Source of the DNA: an uncultured Acetatifactor sp.
GTDB taxonomy: Bacteria; Bacillota; Clostridia; Lachnospirales; Lachnospiraceae
Direction: 5' to 3'
DNA: 9,957 bases
Assembly: GCA_947644185.1 (NCBI GenBank)
Contig: CANRZC010000063.1
Location: forward strand, 1 to 9,957
Every line of letters starts with the position of its first letter. The stretch's first letter is position 1. The position numbers were made by a program, and so were the translations under genes. Below the pieces are notes generated by a model that saw only the letters and a program-made list of their open reading frames with translations, searched no databases and was not told where the DNA came from. Positions 1-6,136 of this stretch are shown here, piece by piece.

Positions 1-1
1 A

Positions 2-643
2 GGGGTTGCTGGAGTATTATTTTCTGAAATATTATCGGACGACGCTGGGATATTGTTCATATGTCTGACCCTGGCAGGATTTGGACTGGCTCTTTCGGTT
101 AATGTATTTTCTTTTTTATTACTACTGGCTTATGCTGTTATCAATATTTTGTATTCAAAGTGGTTGAAAACCAAGGTAGTCATTGATTGCTTCTGTATTG
201 CAGCAGGTTTTGTATTACGGGTGATGGTAGGAGGGACCATAGTCAGCGATGGCGTTTCCGACTGGATGTTTTTGACAGTGATATCCCTGTCACTGTTCAT
301 GGCCTTTGGAAAGCGCAGGGGCGAACTGCACAATTATGGGGCCGGAGAAACCCGGGAAGTTTTGGAAATGTATGAAATGAATTTTCTGAACGGGATCATT
401 TTCATGTGCGCAGGATTGACTATGGTGTTCTATTCCCTATGGTCTATATCCCAGGAATCAAGCTTGGTTTATACAGTGCCCATTGTTCTATTCATAGTAA
501 TAAGGTATCTGCTACTGGTGTTTTCAGGACATGCAGAAGCAGACCCTACTACTATGATTTTGTCTGACAAAACGCTGCTGGTATCATGCGGCCTCTGCGG
601 CCTCATAATGCTTGCCCTTTTATATAGAGCCCAGCTATTTTGA
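2..643 (+). CDS. UbiA-family prenyltransferase, decaprenyl-phosphate phosphoribosyltransferase-like (5' partial)
   Basis: The frame is open to the left window edge, so the N-terminus is missing; an internal TTG at 53 is probably not the real start. The visible part is a very hydrophobic integral membrane protein with about seven membrane segments. Conserved pieces of the DPPR-synthase branch of the UbiA family are present: a YSKWLK element followed by an Asp and GFVLR (about residues 34-56 counting from base 53), LFMAFGKRRGEL (about 81-92) and a TREVLEMYEMNFLN stretch (about 100-113). Characterised members transfer phosphoribose from PRPP to a polyprenyl phosphate at the cytoplasmic membrane, giving a cell-envelope sugar donor; the true substrate here is inferred only. 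The first Asp-rich motif (NDxxDxxxD) must lie before the window. The usual KRPIASG-like segment is not recognisable in the first residues (GVAGVLFSEILSDDAG), so either this end is divergent or something is wrong near the edge. The gene converges on mutS2 with a 32-base gap and no convincing terminator. Confidence 0.85.
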   Translation, partial: GVAGVLFSEILSDDAGILFICLTLAGFGLALSVNVFSFLLLLAYAVINILYSKWLKTKVVIDCFCIAAGFVLRVMVGGTIVSDGVSDWMFLTVISLSLFMAFGKRRGELHNYGAGETREVLEMYEMNFLNGIIFMCAGLTMVFYSLWSISQESSLVYTVPIVLFIVIRYLLLVFSGHAEADPTTMILSDKTLLVSCGLCGLIMLALLYRAQLF

Positions 644-675
644 CATTATTTGGGGCACCCCCCGGCAGTTCTCTG

Positions 676-2685
676 TCATTCCTGGGTCAGAACAATGCTT
701 TCCTCCACAAACTTTCGGTCCATCTGATGCCGCAATTTCCGGTTCTCCACAGAGTCAAACACAATAGAAAAGTCATATCCCTCCGGATACAATTCCTCCG
801 CAGCCACATGCAGCTTCACGCGCTTGTGGTTGATCCAGATCTTCTTGTCCGGCAGTTGCACCCGCAGGACACCCTTTTCGTTTACAGATTGGCAGACAAT
901 GCCTATTTTCTTGTCTGGATATATCATAACGCTGTCTCCTAAATGAAATTTTGTGGATAGATCTTTTTTCCGAGGCAATTCTTTCTTTTTCTGTATTTTA
1001 GGCCGGGAGAGCACCGGCTGCTGCCCAGTACAGGCCATTTGCTCTGTTTTTGGCAGATGCTGCTCCCATTCCTCCTGTGCCTGTTTTTGAATCCGGCTGC
1101 TGGCCATATCAGTGCTCCCCGGATCTGAGCCCACAGTGGTCTCTTTCCTGTGAGAAGGCAATGCAGCTCCATAGGCTGTTCTAGCCGCTGTCCGAAGCAT
1201 ATGCTCTGGCATACCCAGTCTGGCAGCAATATAGAAGGCACAGCTCTCCCCTGCCTCCCCGATGATCATCTGGTAGGTGGGCTGTAGGCTCTCTGCGTCA
1301 AAGGTCATCCTAGCGTTGATCAATCCTTCTGAAGCATGGGCATACTCCTTCACCTCCGGGTAATGGGTGGTCACCAGGAACAGACAACCACTGTTTTTCA
1401 GCTCCTCCATAATCGCCACAGCAATGCCCATGCCCTCTGCCGGATCTGTCCCAGAGCCCAGTTCATCCATAACCACCAGACTCTCTTTGCCCACACGCTT
1501 TAAGATATCCAGCACATTGGTGATATGGGCGGAAAAGGTGGACAGATTCTCTGACAGGTTCTGCCCGTCCCCAATGTCACAGAGGTAATTGCTGTTCATG
1601 CAGATATCAGCCTCCTCACAGCTTACGTGCAGCCCACACTGTGCCATCATACAGCTCAAAGCCACGGTTTTGATAGCCACTGTTTTCCCTCCTGTATTAG
1701 GTCCGGTAATAACGATCCCTCTGTAGTCATCTCCGATACGGAAATCCTGGGGCACACAGGATGCTCTGTCCATCAGAGGATGTCTTGCCCCTCTGAGCAG
1801 AATACGCCTGTCTGTGTTGATGGTGGGCTGGATTCCGTGAAGCTCCATGCTGAGTTTCCCTTTTGAGAAGATAAAGTCCAGCTTTTCCAGCGTCTTTATA
1901 TTCTGTTCCATGGTCTCTTTGTCCTCAGCCACCATGGCAGTCAGCGTATATAGAATCCTACGCTCCTCATTTTCCTCATCGATCAGTAAAAGCGACAGCT
2001 CCTCACTGTGTTTCGCCACTGCCACTGGCTCTATGAATAGCGTGCTTCCTGTGGAGGATTTGTCAATGACGCTTCCTGTTATCCGAAATTTATACTCCTT
2101 TTTCACCGGAACACACAGACGGCCATTGCGAAAGGTACTGTAGCTGTCCGACATGCACTCCTTGTGGCTCTTCATGACAGTGTCTGCCTTTTCCTTCATG
2201 CGCTCCTTCGTCCGCTCTATGTCTGTGCGAATGCTGTGAAGTAGCTTGGAGGCATAATCATCTACCCTTCCGCTCCTAATCTGCACGTGAATAGCCTCTC
2301 GGATATCCGGCAATCCCTCCAAATTCTCCTCATAATAGGGCAAGGAAAGCTCTCGCCCTTTGCCCCTGGCCAAATATTCCTTCAGTCGCCTGACTGCTGT
2401 CAGGAAAATTTCTATCTGCTCCAGCTGCGGTGCTGTCAGGCAATCTCCTCTCTGTGCTATGCTTAGAAGGGTATCGATTCCCTCCATGGATACCAAGGGT
2501 GGTGTGCCTTCTGTCTCCAGCAGCATTTTGGCCTCTGTGGTCTCCTGCTGGCGCAGCAACAGCTCTGTCTCCCGCAGACAGGGCTCTTCGGCTGCGATTC
2601 TCTCCTTTGCGCCATTTGTCAGTGCAAGCTGTGCCCATTTTTCCTTTATCTTGTCAAATTCTAAAATTTCCTCTGTCCTTCTCAT
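676..2685 (-). CDS. MutS2-like DNA-binding ATPase lacking the Smr nuclease domain
   Basis: A 669-residue MutS-family protein. From the chosen start the order is: helical core/clamp region with the MutS2-type block RLCVPVKKEY...STGSTLFIEP (about 189-220); P-loop GPNTGGKT (328-335); STFSAHI (382-388); Walker B VVMDELGSGTDP (404-415); TTHY switch (439-442); SCAFYIAARLGMP (about 481-493); a basic linker rich in K/R (about 510-575); and a KOW/Tudor-like segment from FHLGDSV (about 580-627). MutS2 proteins bind branched DNA or stalled ribosomes and use ATP to act on them. Well-known members are near 780 residues and end in an Smr nuclease domain; here that domain is replaced by a short tail ending DRKFVEESIVLTQE. 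An upstream ATG at 2763 is in frame, but the ATG at 2685 has a strong AAGGAG five bases away and begins at the conserved part, so I chose it. It is not canonical MutS: the N-terminal mismatch-recognition domain is absent. Confidence 0.9.
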   Translation of the reverse strand: MRRTEEILEFDKIKEKWAQLALTNGAKERIAAEEPCLRETELLLRQQETTEAKMLLETEGTPPLVSMEGIDTLLSIAQRGDCLTAPQLEQIEIFLTAVRRLKEYLARGKGRELSLPYYEENLEGLPDIREAIHVQIRSGRVDDYASKLLHSIRTDIERTKERMKEKADTVMKSHKECMSDSYSTFRNGRLCVPVKKEYKFRITGSVIDKSSTGSTLFIEPVAVAKHSEELSLLLIDEENEERRILYTLTAMVAEDKETMEQNIKTLEKLDFIFSKGKLSMELHGIQPTINTDRRILLRGARHPLMDRASCVPQDFRIGDDYRGIVITGPNTGGKTVAIKTVALSCMMAQCGLHVSCEEADICMNSNYLCDIGDGQNLSENLSTFSAHITNVLDILKRVGKESLVVMDELGSGTDPAEGMGIAVAIMEELKNSGCLFLVTTHYPEVKEYAHASEGLINARMTFDAESLQPTYQMIIGEAGESCAFYIAARLGMPEHMLRTAARTAYGAALPSHRKETTVGSDPGSTDMASSRIQKQAQEEWEQHLPKTEQMACTGQQPVLSRPKIQKKKELPRKKDLSTKFHLGDSVMIYPDKKIGIVCQSVNEKGVLRVQLPDKKIWINHKRVKLHVAAEELYPEGYDFSIVFDSVENRKLRHQMDRKFVEESIVLTQE

Positions 2686-2748
2686 GATGACTCCTTTTCC
2701 CTTCCAGGCAAATCTTTGTTGTCCGTTTCTTTCTGCTGCCCTCTGCCC

Positions 2749-2776
2749 ATAATGCCAAAACATTGGACCCTGTGCA
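2749..2776 (-). promoter_or_regulatory. Possible weak extended -10 promoter for the mutS2-like gene
   Basis: On the minus strand a TGCACA box (2776-2771) is followed after 16 bases by TGG-CATTAT (-10 hexamer 2754-2749, with an extended TGn). Each hexamer matches consensus at 4 of 6 positions. It lies after the terminator at 2866-2896 and before the mutS2 ribosome binding site, where a promoter would be needed. Weak evidence; it overlaps the proximal copy of the 9-bp direct repeat. Confidence 0.25.
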
Positions 2777-2864
2777 TTCGAGTAGGGGAATGCATTTCTC
2801 CACTACTCGCCGCGCGGCCCGCATGCCGCCGTGGCGGCAAATTTCCACATGCGGGCCTGTGCAT
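2769..2864. repeat. Composite palindromic element bounded by 9-bp direct repeats
   Basis: CCTGTGCAT occurs at 2769-2777 and again at 2856-2864. Between and overlapping them are nested inverted repeats: TGCATTC/GAATGCA (2773-2779 with 2788-2794), CGAGTAG/CTACTCG (2779-2785 with 2803-2809), and a 10-bp perfect pair GGCCCGCATG/CATGCGGGCC (2816-2825 with 2848-2857) enclosing CCGCC/GGCGG (2826-2830 with 2833-2837). The first two hairpins share bases 2779-2785 and 2788-2794, so they cannot form together. The inner part is clearly richer in G and C than its surroundings. It resembles a small palindromic repeat (REP or MITE-like) or a structured leader; only one copy is seen in this window. Confidence 0.6.
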
Positions 2865-2865
2865 C

Positions 2866-2896
2866 AAAAAAGAGCATAGCTCTACAGTTATGCTCT
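2866..2896 (-). terminator. Intrinsic terminator upstream of mutS2-like gene
   Basis: On the minus strand AGAGCATA (2896-2889), a 10-base loop and TATGCTCT (2878-2871) form an 8-bp perfect stem. With the last T of the stem the following T-run (2871-2866) is six long. It would end transcripts coming from plsC or from an RNA in the 2897-3227 region, and separate mutS2 from the upstream genes. Confidence 0.75.
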
Positions 2897-3227
2897 CTCA
2901 ATGGAATATTCTCTTTCTGAAAGCAAGCCCTCCTGTCCCTCACAGGAAAGTACAAAAAACAGGACTCGCTTTAACGCACACAGGAATAAGCCTCTATACA
3001 AAGCATATTGTAAGGCAGCCGGCTACGACCGGCATACAGGCAGACCCATAGATTCCTACAGGCAGCTACCTCTGCAATATTTATTTTGCAGTATCCTCCA
3101 TCACAATGCTGTGCATAAAGCCCTCACTTTCTTTTTCTCCAATTTCTGTCATCCGGTGCCAGGCGGATATGACAACCATCTATGCTCTCTGGCACTTTCT
3201 ATAGTCTACCCCATTCTCACCCTGCTG

Positions 3228-4517
3228 TCAAGCCTTTTGTTCAGCCCGTCTGCCACTTTGCCGGCCCATTTTGTAGAGCTCCTCTGTGGCCAGTCTGGTT
3301 TTGGCCACCACATCGCCTCCCTGGGTGGGAAAGCAGTAATACAGCACATCGCCGTTACCGATACAGATCACATCCCCTACTTCATACCAGTAATAGTCCG
3401 AATACAGACTATAGGAGGCCCCTGGCTTCTGGGTATAATCCAGCTTTCCCTCACAGCCTGTCAGGTGGAAGCCCTGCACTGTATGGCGCAGTCGCCCTGT
3501 TCCCACACGATAAATGCATTTTGTATTCACCATCATGCAGATATCTACGGGCACATCCAGCAAATATGTGCCCTCTTCCAGTTCCTTCCGCACACACTCC
3601 CGCTCCCATCTGTACCAATCAGGGATGTGCTTAAACTCTGTCTCCCCCTTCACTGCCTCCAAAAAGCCATATTCTGTCAGCTCGTATGCCTTCCCGCAGC
3701 TCCCACAGCGAATCTTTATGCCCTGGCCCAGCATCTGACCCTCTGTTTGACAGTGAGGGCATTTGTACAGCACCCGGTTCAGGCAGTCGGCCCGGAAGGT
3801 CTCGGCAATACGGATCTCATTCTCCTGCTGCCAGCGGAAATTGTCAAAAGAAAATTTCTCCTGGATCAGGTCATTTAGCTCATTGGCGGATTTACGCTTA
3901 ATCTCCTCCGGGGATAAGAGATATTCGATATCTGCGGACACATCCACCTTGCGCAGCTTTAGATTATTGTACAAAGGGTCCCTGGCAAAAGCGCCGTAGG
4001 TGCGAATCATTACCACTGGCACTCCCAGTATCTTCAGGCATTTTCCCAGGCTGTCCGGCAGAGGTGTGGCAGTGCCGTCAAAGCTGTAGCTGGCCTCCGG
4101 AAACATCAGCACAGAGCTTCGCAGCTTTTTCAGCGCAAAAAGCATATCCCGTACCAGCGCCATGTCCGTGACGAATTTCTTTGTAGGAATACAGCCAATG
4201 GCCCGCATGAGCCAGTTTTTCCCCACAAAGCCGTCTGAGGTACACACAGTTTGAAAGGGCCTGGGATACAGGATGGTGGCGGCAATCTTTAAGTCAATAA
4301 AGCTGGAATGGTTCATTAAGATCAGGCAGGGCTCCTTTTTTCCCAACTGCTCCATGCCAATTTCTTTGTATACAAAATGCGTGGCTCGCAAGTCCGGTAT
4401 GGACACAAGCTTTAACAACAGCCTGAAAATCCACATAGGTCTCACAGGGCTCTGGTGCAATCCCACAGGACTGGCCAGCACCTCCTCAATAGCCTTCTCT
4501 CTTATCTTTATCTTCAT
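3228..4517 (-). CDS. PlsC-type lysophospholipid acyltransferase with C-terminal zinc ribbon
   Basis: A 429-residue protein. The N-terminal half carries the acyltransferase signature NHSSFID (H70 and D75, the HX4D catalytic pair) and a second block MFPEASYSFDG (about 138-148), as in 1-acyl-glycerol-3-phosphate acyltransferases that make phosphatidic acid at the inner face of the membrane. After it comes a Cys4 zinc ribbon, CPHC (253-256) and CGSC (271-274), then about 150 residues rich in Trp/Tyr with no motif I recognise. Simple PlsC enzymes are about 200-250 residues, so the C-terminal half is an addition whose job is unknown; it may bind a partner or nucleic acid. An in-frame GTG at 4541 would add eight residues, but the ATG at 4517 has AGGGG six bases upstream and is preceded by an unusual chain of mini-ORFs. 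It lies 90 bases downstream of the flavin reductase gene and is probably co-transcribed with it. Confidence 0.85.
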   Translation of the reverse strand: MKIKIREKAIEEVLASPVGLHQSPVRPMWIFRLLLKLVSIPDLRATHFVYKEIGMEQLGKKEPCLILMNHSSFIDLKIAATILYPRPFQTVCTSDGFVGKNWLMRAIGCIPTKKFVTDMALVRDMLFALKKLRSSVLMFPEASYSFDGTATPLPDSLGKCLKILGVPVVMIRTYGAFARDPLYNNLKLRKVDVSADIEYLLSPEEIKRKSANELNDLIQEKFSFDNFRWQQENEIRIAETFRADCLNRVLYKCPHCQTEGQMLGQGIKIRCGSCGKAYELTEYGFLEAVKGETEFKHIPDWYRWERECVRKELEEGTYLLDVPVDICMMVNTKCIYRVGTGRLRHTVQGFHLTGCEGKLDYTQKPGASYSLYSDYYWYEVGDVICIGNGDVLYYCFPTQGGDVVAKTRLATEELYKMGRQSGRRAEQKA

Positions 4518-4594
4518 GTACCGCCCCTCATTGCGCTTCACAGCCTCTCATAGCCCTCTAAAAGCGCCTCTCATTTGCTTGTGTGGACCTCCTT
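4514..4594 (-). promoter_or_regulatory. Triplicated ATGAGRGGC leader: chain of ATGA-overlapping mini-ORFs before plsC
   Basis: On the minus strand a strong AAGGAGG (4594-4588) precedes an ATG at 4574 that encodes MRGAFRGL and stops at 4548. That stop overlaps, as ATGA, an ATG at 4551 encoding MRGCEAQ (stop ends 4528). That in turn overlaps an ATG at 4531 encoding MRGGT (stop ends 4514), which overlaps, again as ATGA, the plsC start at 4517. The three mini-ORFs begin with ATGAGAGGC, ATGAGAGGC and ATGAGGGGC, spaced 23 and 20 bases apart. This layout fits reinitiation or translational coupling, or a tandem duplication of a start/SD unit. Translation of the mini-ORFs is not shown. Confidence 0.5.
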
Positions 4595-4607
4595 CGCTTT
4601 CTTCTGC

Positions 4608-5108
4608 CTACTCCGCTATATAAGTGGGAGCATTCTTCGGACTCTTTCCCTTGATGACATTGTGATAGTATGCATAGGTCATAGGCGTATCCTTCTTCAG
4701 AATATCTGCGTCTAACACCTTGCCCAAAAACACCGTATGGGTAGAAGTTTCCATCTTGTCAATAACCTCGCAGACAAGATAGGCGCAGGCGTCGGACACC
4801 ACCGGCAGAAAGCCTTTTACTGCATAATCCACCTCATCAAATTTATTGCAGTCCTTCCCGCTCTTAAACCCAAAGGTACCGATGATGCTGGGCTTAGAAT
4901 TCTCTCCCAGAATGGAAATGGCAAACTTTCCAGTATCCTGAATGCATTGATTGGTGTAATTGTCATGGTTGATGCTCACAGCTATGGTGGCCGGGTCAGA
5001 AGTGATCTGCATGGCGCTGTTGGCTGTGCATCCCGTGGCCCTGCCCTTGTCCCATGTGCTGACTACATATACGCCGTAAGATAACTGATGAAATGCACTT
5101 TTGTTCAT
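4608..5108 (-). CDS. Flavin reductase-like FMN-binding split-barrel protein
   Basis: 166 residues forming one flavin-reductase-like domain. It starts FHQLSYGVYVVST, followed by the flavin-phosphate-binding region with GCTANS (26-31), QITSDPATIAVSINHDNYT (about 34-52) and TGKFAISIL (59-67). The end, YYHNVIKGKSPKNAPTY (147-163), closely resembles the junction of the clostridial flavin reductase-rubredoxin proteins (high-molecular-weight rubredoxin, Hrb), where a rubredoxin domain normally follows. Here the reading frame stops right after that segment and no CxxCGY rubredoxin pattern is encoded downstream, so this is a stand-alone reductase domain. The likely role is FMN-dependent electron transfer in the cytosol, for example to an oxygen-reducing partner; the partner is not in the window. 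AAGGAG lies about ten bases before the start. It sits 49 bases after the SGNH hydrolase gene on the same strand. Confidence 0.9.
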   Translation of the reverse strand: MNKSAFHQLSYGVYVVSTWDKGRATGCTANSAMQITSDPATIAVSINHDNYTNQCIQDTGKFAISILGENSKPSIIGTFGFKSGKDCNKFDEVDYAVKGFLPVVSDACAYLVCEVIDKMETSTHTVFLGKVLDADILKKDTPMTYAYYHNVIKGKSPKNAPTYIAE

Positions 5109-5157
5109 GGTTTTTTGTCTCCTTTTCTCTCTATTTTGTGATTCATATGCTTAAGTC

Positions 5158-5811
5158 TTAGTGCTGGTAATCAAACGCACATTTTTCCAGAAATGCCCTT
5201 GCCATCAAGGTAGCCCCCACTCGGTTTGGATGCACTCTGTCCCAGGCAATAAAAGTGGAATGCCTAATTTTGCAGTAGTCCTCATATACCTTCTGGAAGT
5301 CCACGAAAATGCAGTCATGCTTTTTCGCCAGCTTCGCGCAAATTGCCACATATTCGTCCATCCTAGCCCGCATCTGATCCTCTCTGTTTGGCTCCATATA
5401 ATAGGGAGAAAGCAAGAAGATTCCCTTCACCTTACCCTTTACTGCCAGGATCATCTGCTCTACATTCTTCTCATATTCCTCCGGCAATACCTGGCCATCC
5501 GGCATGGCTGGCGTGTCAAACTGTCGCCACACATCATTGATCCCAATGCAGATGGAGACCCACTGGGGATTTAGGTCCACCACATCACTCTGAAATCTTG
5601 CCAGCAGATCTCGGCTGGTGTTGCCGGAAACGCCTGAATTTGTCACCCGAATCCTTCTCTCCGGGTAATACGCTGCCAGCATATTGTCAATAATCCGTAC
5701 ATATCCAGTACCCAGATTGTCAAACAGCCCTTCCCCCACCGGCTGGGCACTACCCATGTCTGTCACAGAATCGCCTGCAAATACGATTCTATCCATGTCC
5801 TTGAAAATCAT
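5158..5811 (-). CDS. SGNH/GDSL-family hydrolase (esterase/lipase-like)
   Basis: 217 residues with all four SGNH blocks. Block I is FAGDSVTD with nucleophile S15; block II is the Gly of NSGVSGNTS (about 58-66); block III is GIND (90-93) with the oxyanion Asn 92; block V is DRVHPN with catalytic D191 and H194. The length is normal for a one-domain SGNH hydrolase. No signal peptide is seen, so it probably works in the cytoplasm on an O- or N-acyl ester, perhaps an acetylated sugar or a lipid; the substrate cannot be read from the sequence. GAGGAG seven bases upstream supports the start. It is the first gene of a likely minus-strand unit with the flavin reductase and plsC. A weak promoter-like pair lies upstream, divergent from the SRP RNA promoter. 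Confidence 0.9.
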   Translation of the reverse strand: MIFKDMDRIVFAGDSVTDMGSAQPVGEGLFDNLGTGYVRIIDNMLAAYYPERRIRVTNSGVSGNTSRDLLARFQSDVVDLNPQWVSICIGINDVWRQFDTPAMPDGQVLPEEYEKNVEQMILAVKGKVKGIFLLSPYYMEPNREDQMRARMDEYVAICAKLAKKHDCIFVDFQKVYEDYCKIRHSTFIAWDRVHPNRVGATLMARAFLEKCAFDYQH

Positions 5812-5866
5812 TGCTATCTCCTCTTTTCTCTTCTGCCAGATTTCTTTTACTAGAATTTATAACTAC

Positions 5867-5895
5867 AGCTTACTTTATAGGAGTGAAATTGTCAA
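5867..5895 (-). promoter_or_regulatory. Possible weak promoter for the SGNH hydrolase unit
   Basis: On the minus strand a perfect TTGACA (5895-5890) is followed after 17 bases by TAAGCT (5872-5867), a poor -10. It faces away from the strong ffs promoter, and the two -35 boxes are 18 bases apart. It is the best candidate seen between the two transcription units. Confidence 0.3.
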
Positions 5896-5913
5896 TGTGC
5901 TTTTTATTTATTC

Positions 5914-5942
5914 TTGACAACTCTCTCCAGTTCGTCTATACT
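5914..5942 (+). promoter_or_regulatory. Consensus sigma-A promoter of the SRP RNA gene
   Basis: TTGACA (5914-5919), an exactly 17-base spacer, and TATACT (5937-5942). It is followed about seven bases later by the first base of the SRP RNA closing stem (5949). This is close to the ideal housekeeping promoter, as expected for an abundant stable RNA. Confidence 0.9.
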
Positions 5943-5948
5943 AAAATA

Positions 5949-6110
5949 GCCGTGCATCTTCAAGGTTCGGTACAGTGATGAAATTCGGTCTTGCGCAATG
6001 GGAATCTGTGAATCGTGTCAGGTTGGGAACAAAGCAGCACTAAGCGGAATCTCCCATGTGCCGCGAGGCAGCCGGGTGGAGCTGTATCGGCCTTGAAGGT
6101 GTGCGGCTTT
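5949..6110 (+). ncRNA. ffs: Signal recognition particle RNA, small bacterial type (4.5S-like)
   Basis: The RNA partners Ffh (SRP54) and guides ribosomes making membrane proteins to the membrane. Bases 5949-5965 pair with 6091-6107 in 17 uninterrupted pairs (Watson-Crick or G-U), and 5968-5975 pair with 6082-6089 in eight more, giving the long rod. At the tip lies the universally conserved Ffh-binding domain: GUCAGG (6017-6022), a GGAA tetraloop (6026-6029) and AGCAGC (6033-6038). The Alu-type helices of the large Bacillus scRNA are absent, so this is the simple hairpin form, about 160 nt and somewhat longer than the 114-nt E. coli RNA. A consensus promoter precedes it and a U-rich run after the closing stem ends it. 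The following protein gene has an open frame reaching back to 6056 inside this RNA; that part should not be called coding. Confidence 0.93.
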
Positions 6111-6114
6111 TCTT
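6091..6114 (+). terminator. Probable end of the SRP RNA (closing stem plus T-rich run)
   Basis: The 3' strand of the 17-bp SRP closing stem (6091-6107) is followed directly by TTTTCTT (6108-6114). The stem is long-range, so this is an atypical terminator; some readthrough into the radical SAM gene 23 bases downstream is possible. Confidence 0.5.
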
Positions 6115-6136
6115 ACACATTCAGGGAGATGGTGTT

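Larger units (their letters stand above)
2686..3227 (-). other. Hairpin-rich intergenic region between plsC and mutS2
   Basis: 542 bases without a supportable gene. Read on the minus strand (the direction of both flanking genes) it holds a series of stem-loops: 3148-3173 (GTCAT/ATGAC plus CCG/CGG with a bulge), 3072-3091 (CTGCAA/TTGCAG), 3018-3033 (GCCGG/CCGGC), 2932-2946 (CCTGT/ACAGG), an intrinsic terminator at 2866-2896, and then the composite palindrome at 2769-2864. GGAAT (3056-3052) and ATTCC (2987-2983) could close a larger stem around the GCCGG hairpin. TACAGGCAG occurs twice (3035-3043 and 3057-3065). TATGCTCTCT occurs at 2889-2898 and again at 3181-3190. No T-box, tmRNA or RNase P signature was recognised. 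It could be an unrecognised non-coding RNA or leader, or a long 3' UTR of plsC. Confidence 0.6.

Noticed and set aside
644..675. GGGGCACCCC palindrome between the prenyltransferase and mutS2 stop codons
   Set aside because: The loop would be only two bases and there is no T-run on either strand, so it is not a convincing terminator.
2686..2763. Upstream start (ATG 2763) for the MutS2-like protein
   Set aside because: The 26 extra residues look non-conserved and the ATG at 2685 has a much better Shine-Dalgarno (AAGGAG).
3081..3179. Minus-strand 32-codon frame (MVVISAWHR... ending at TAA)
   Set aside because: No good ribosome binding site, overlaps predicted hairpins, and no recognisable similarity; treated as chance.
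2686..3227. Possible CRISPR array, T-box or 6S RNA in the plsC-mutS2 gap
   Set aside because: No regular repeat-spacer pattern and no T-box sequence; a 6S-like rod could not be drawn convincingly by eye, so no class was assigned.
2901..3878. Plus-strand 325-codon open frame
   Set aside because: Lies mostly antisense to the acyltransferase, has Cys/His/Leu-rich composition typical of a shadow frame, and no RBS.
6056..6136. N-terminal extension of the radical SAM frame
   Set aside because: It is inside the SRP RNA; the ATG at 6137 has its own RBS and starts just before the conserved Cys cluster.
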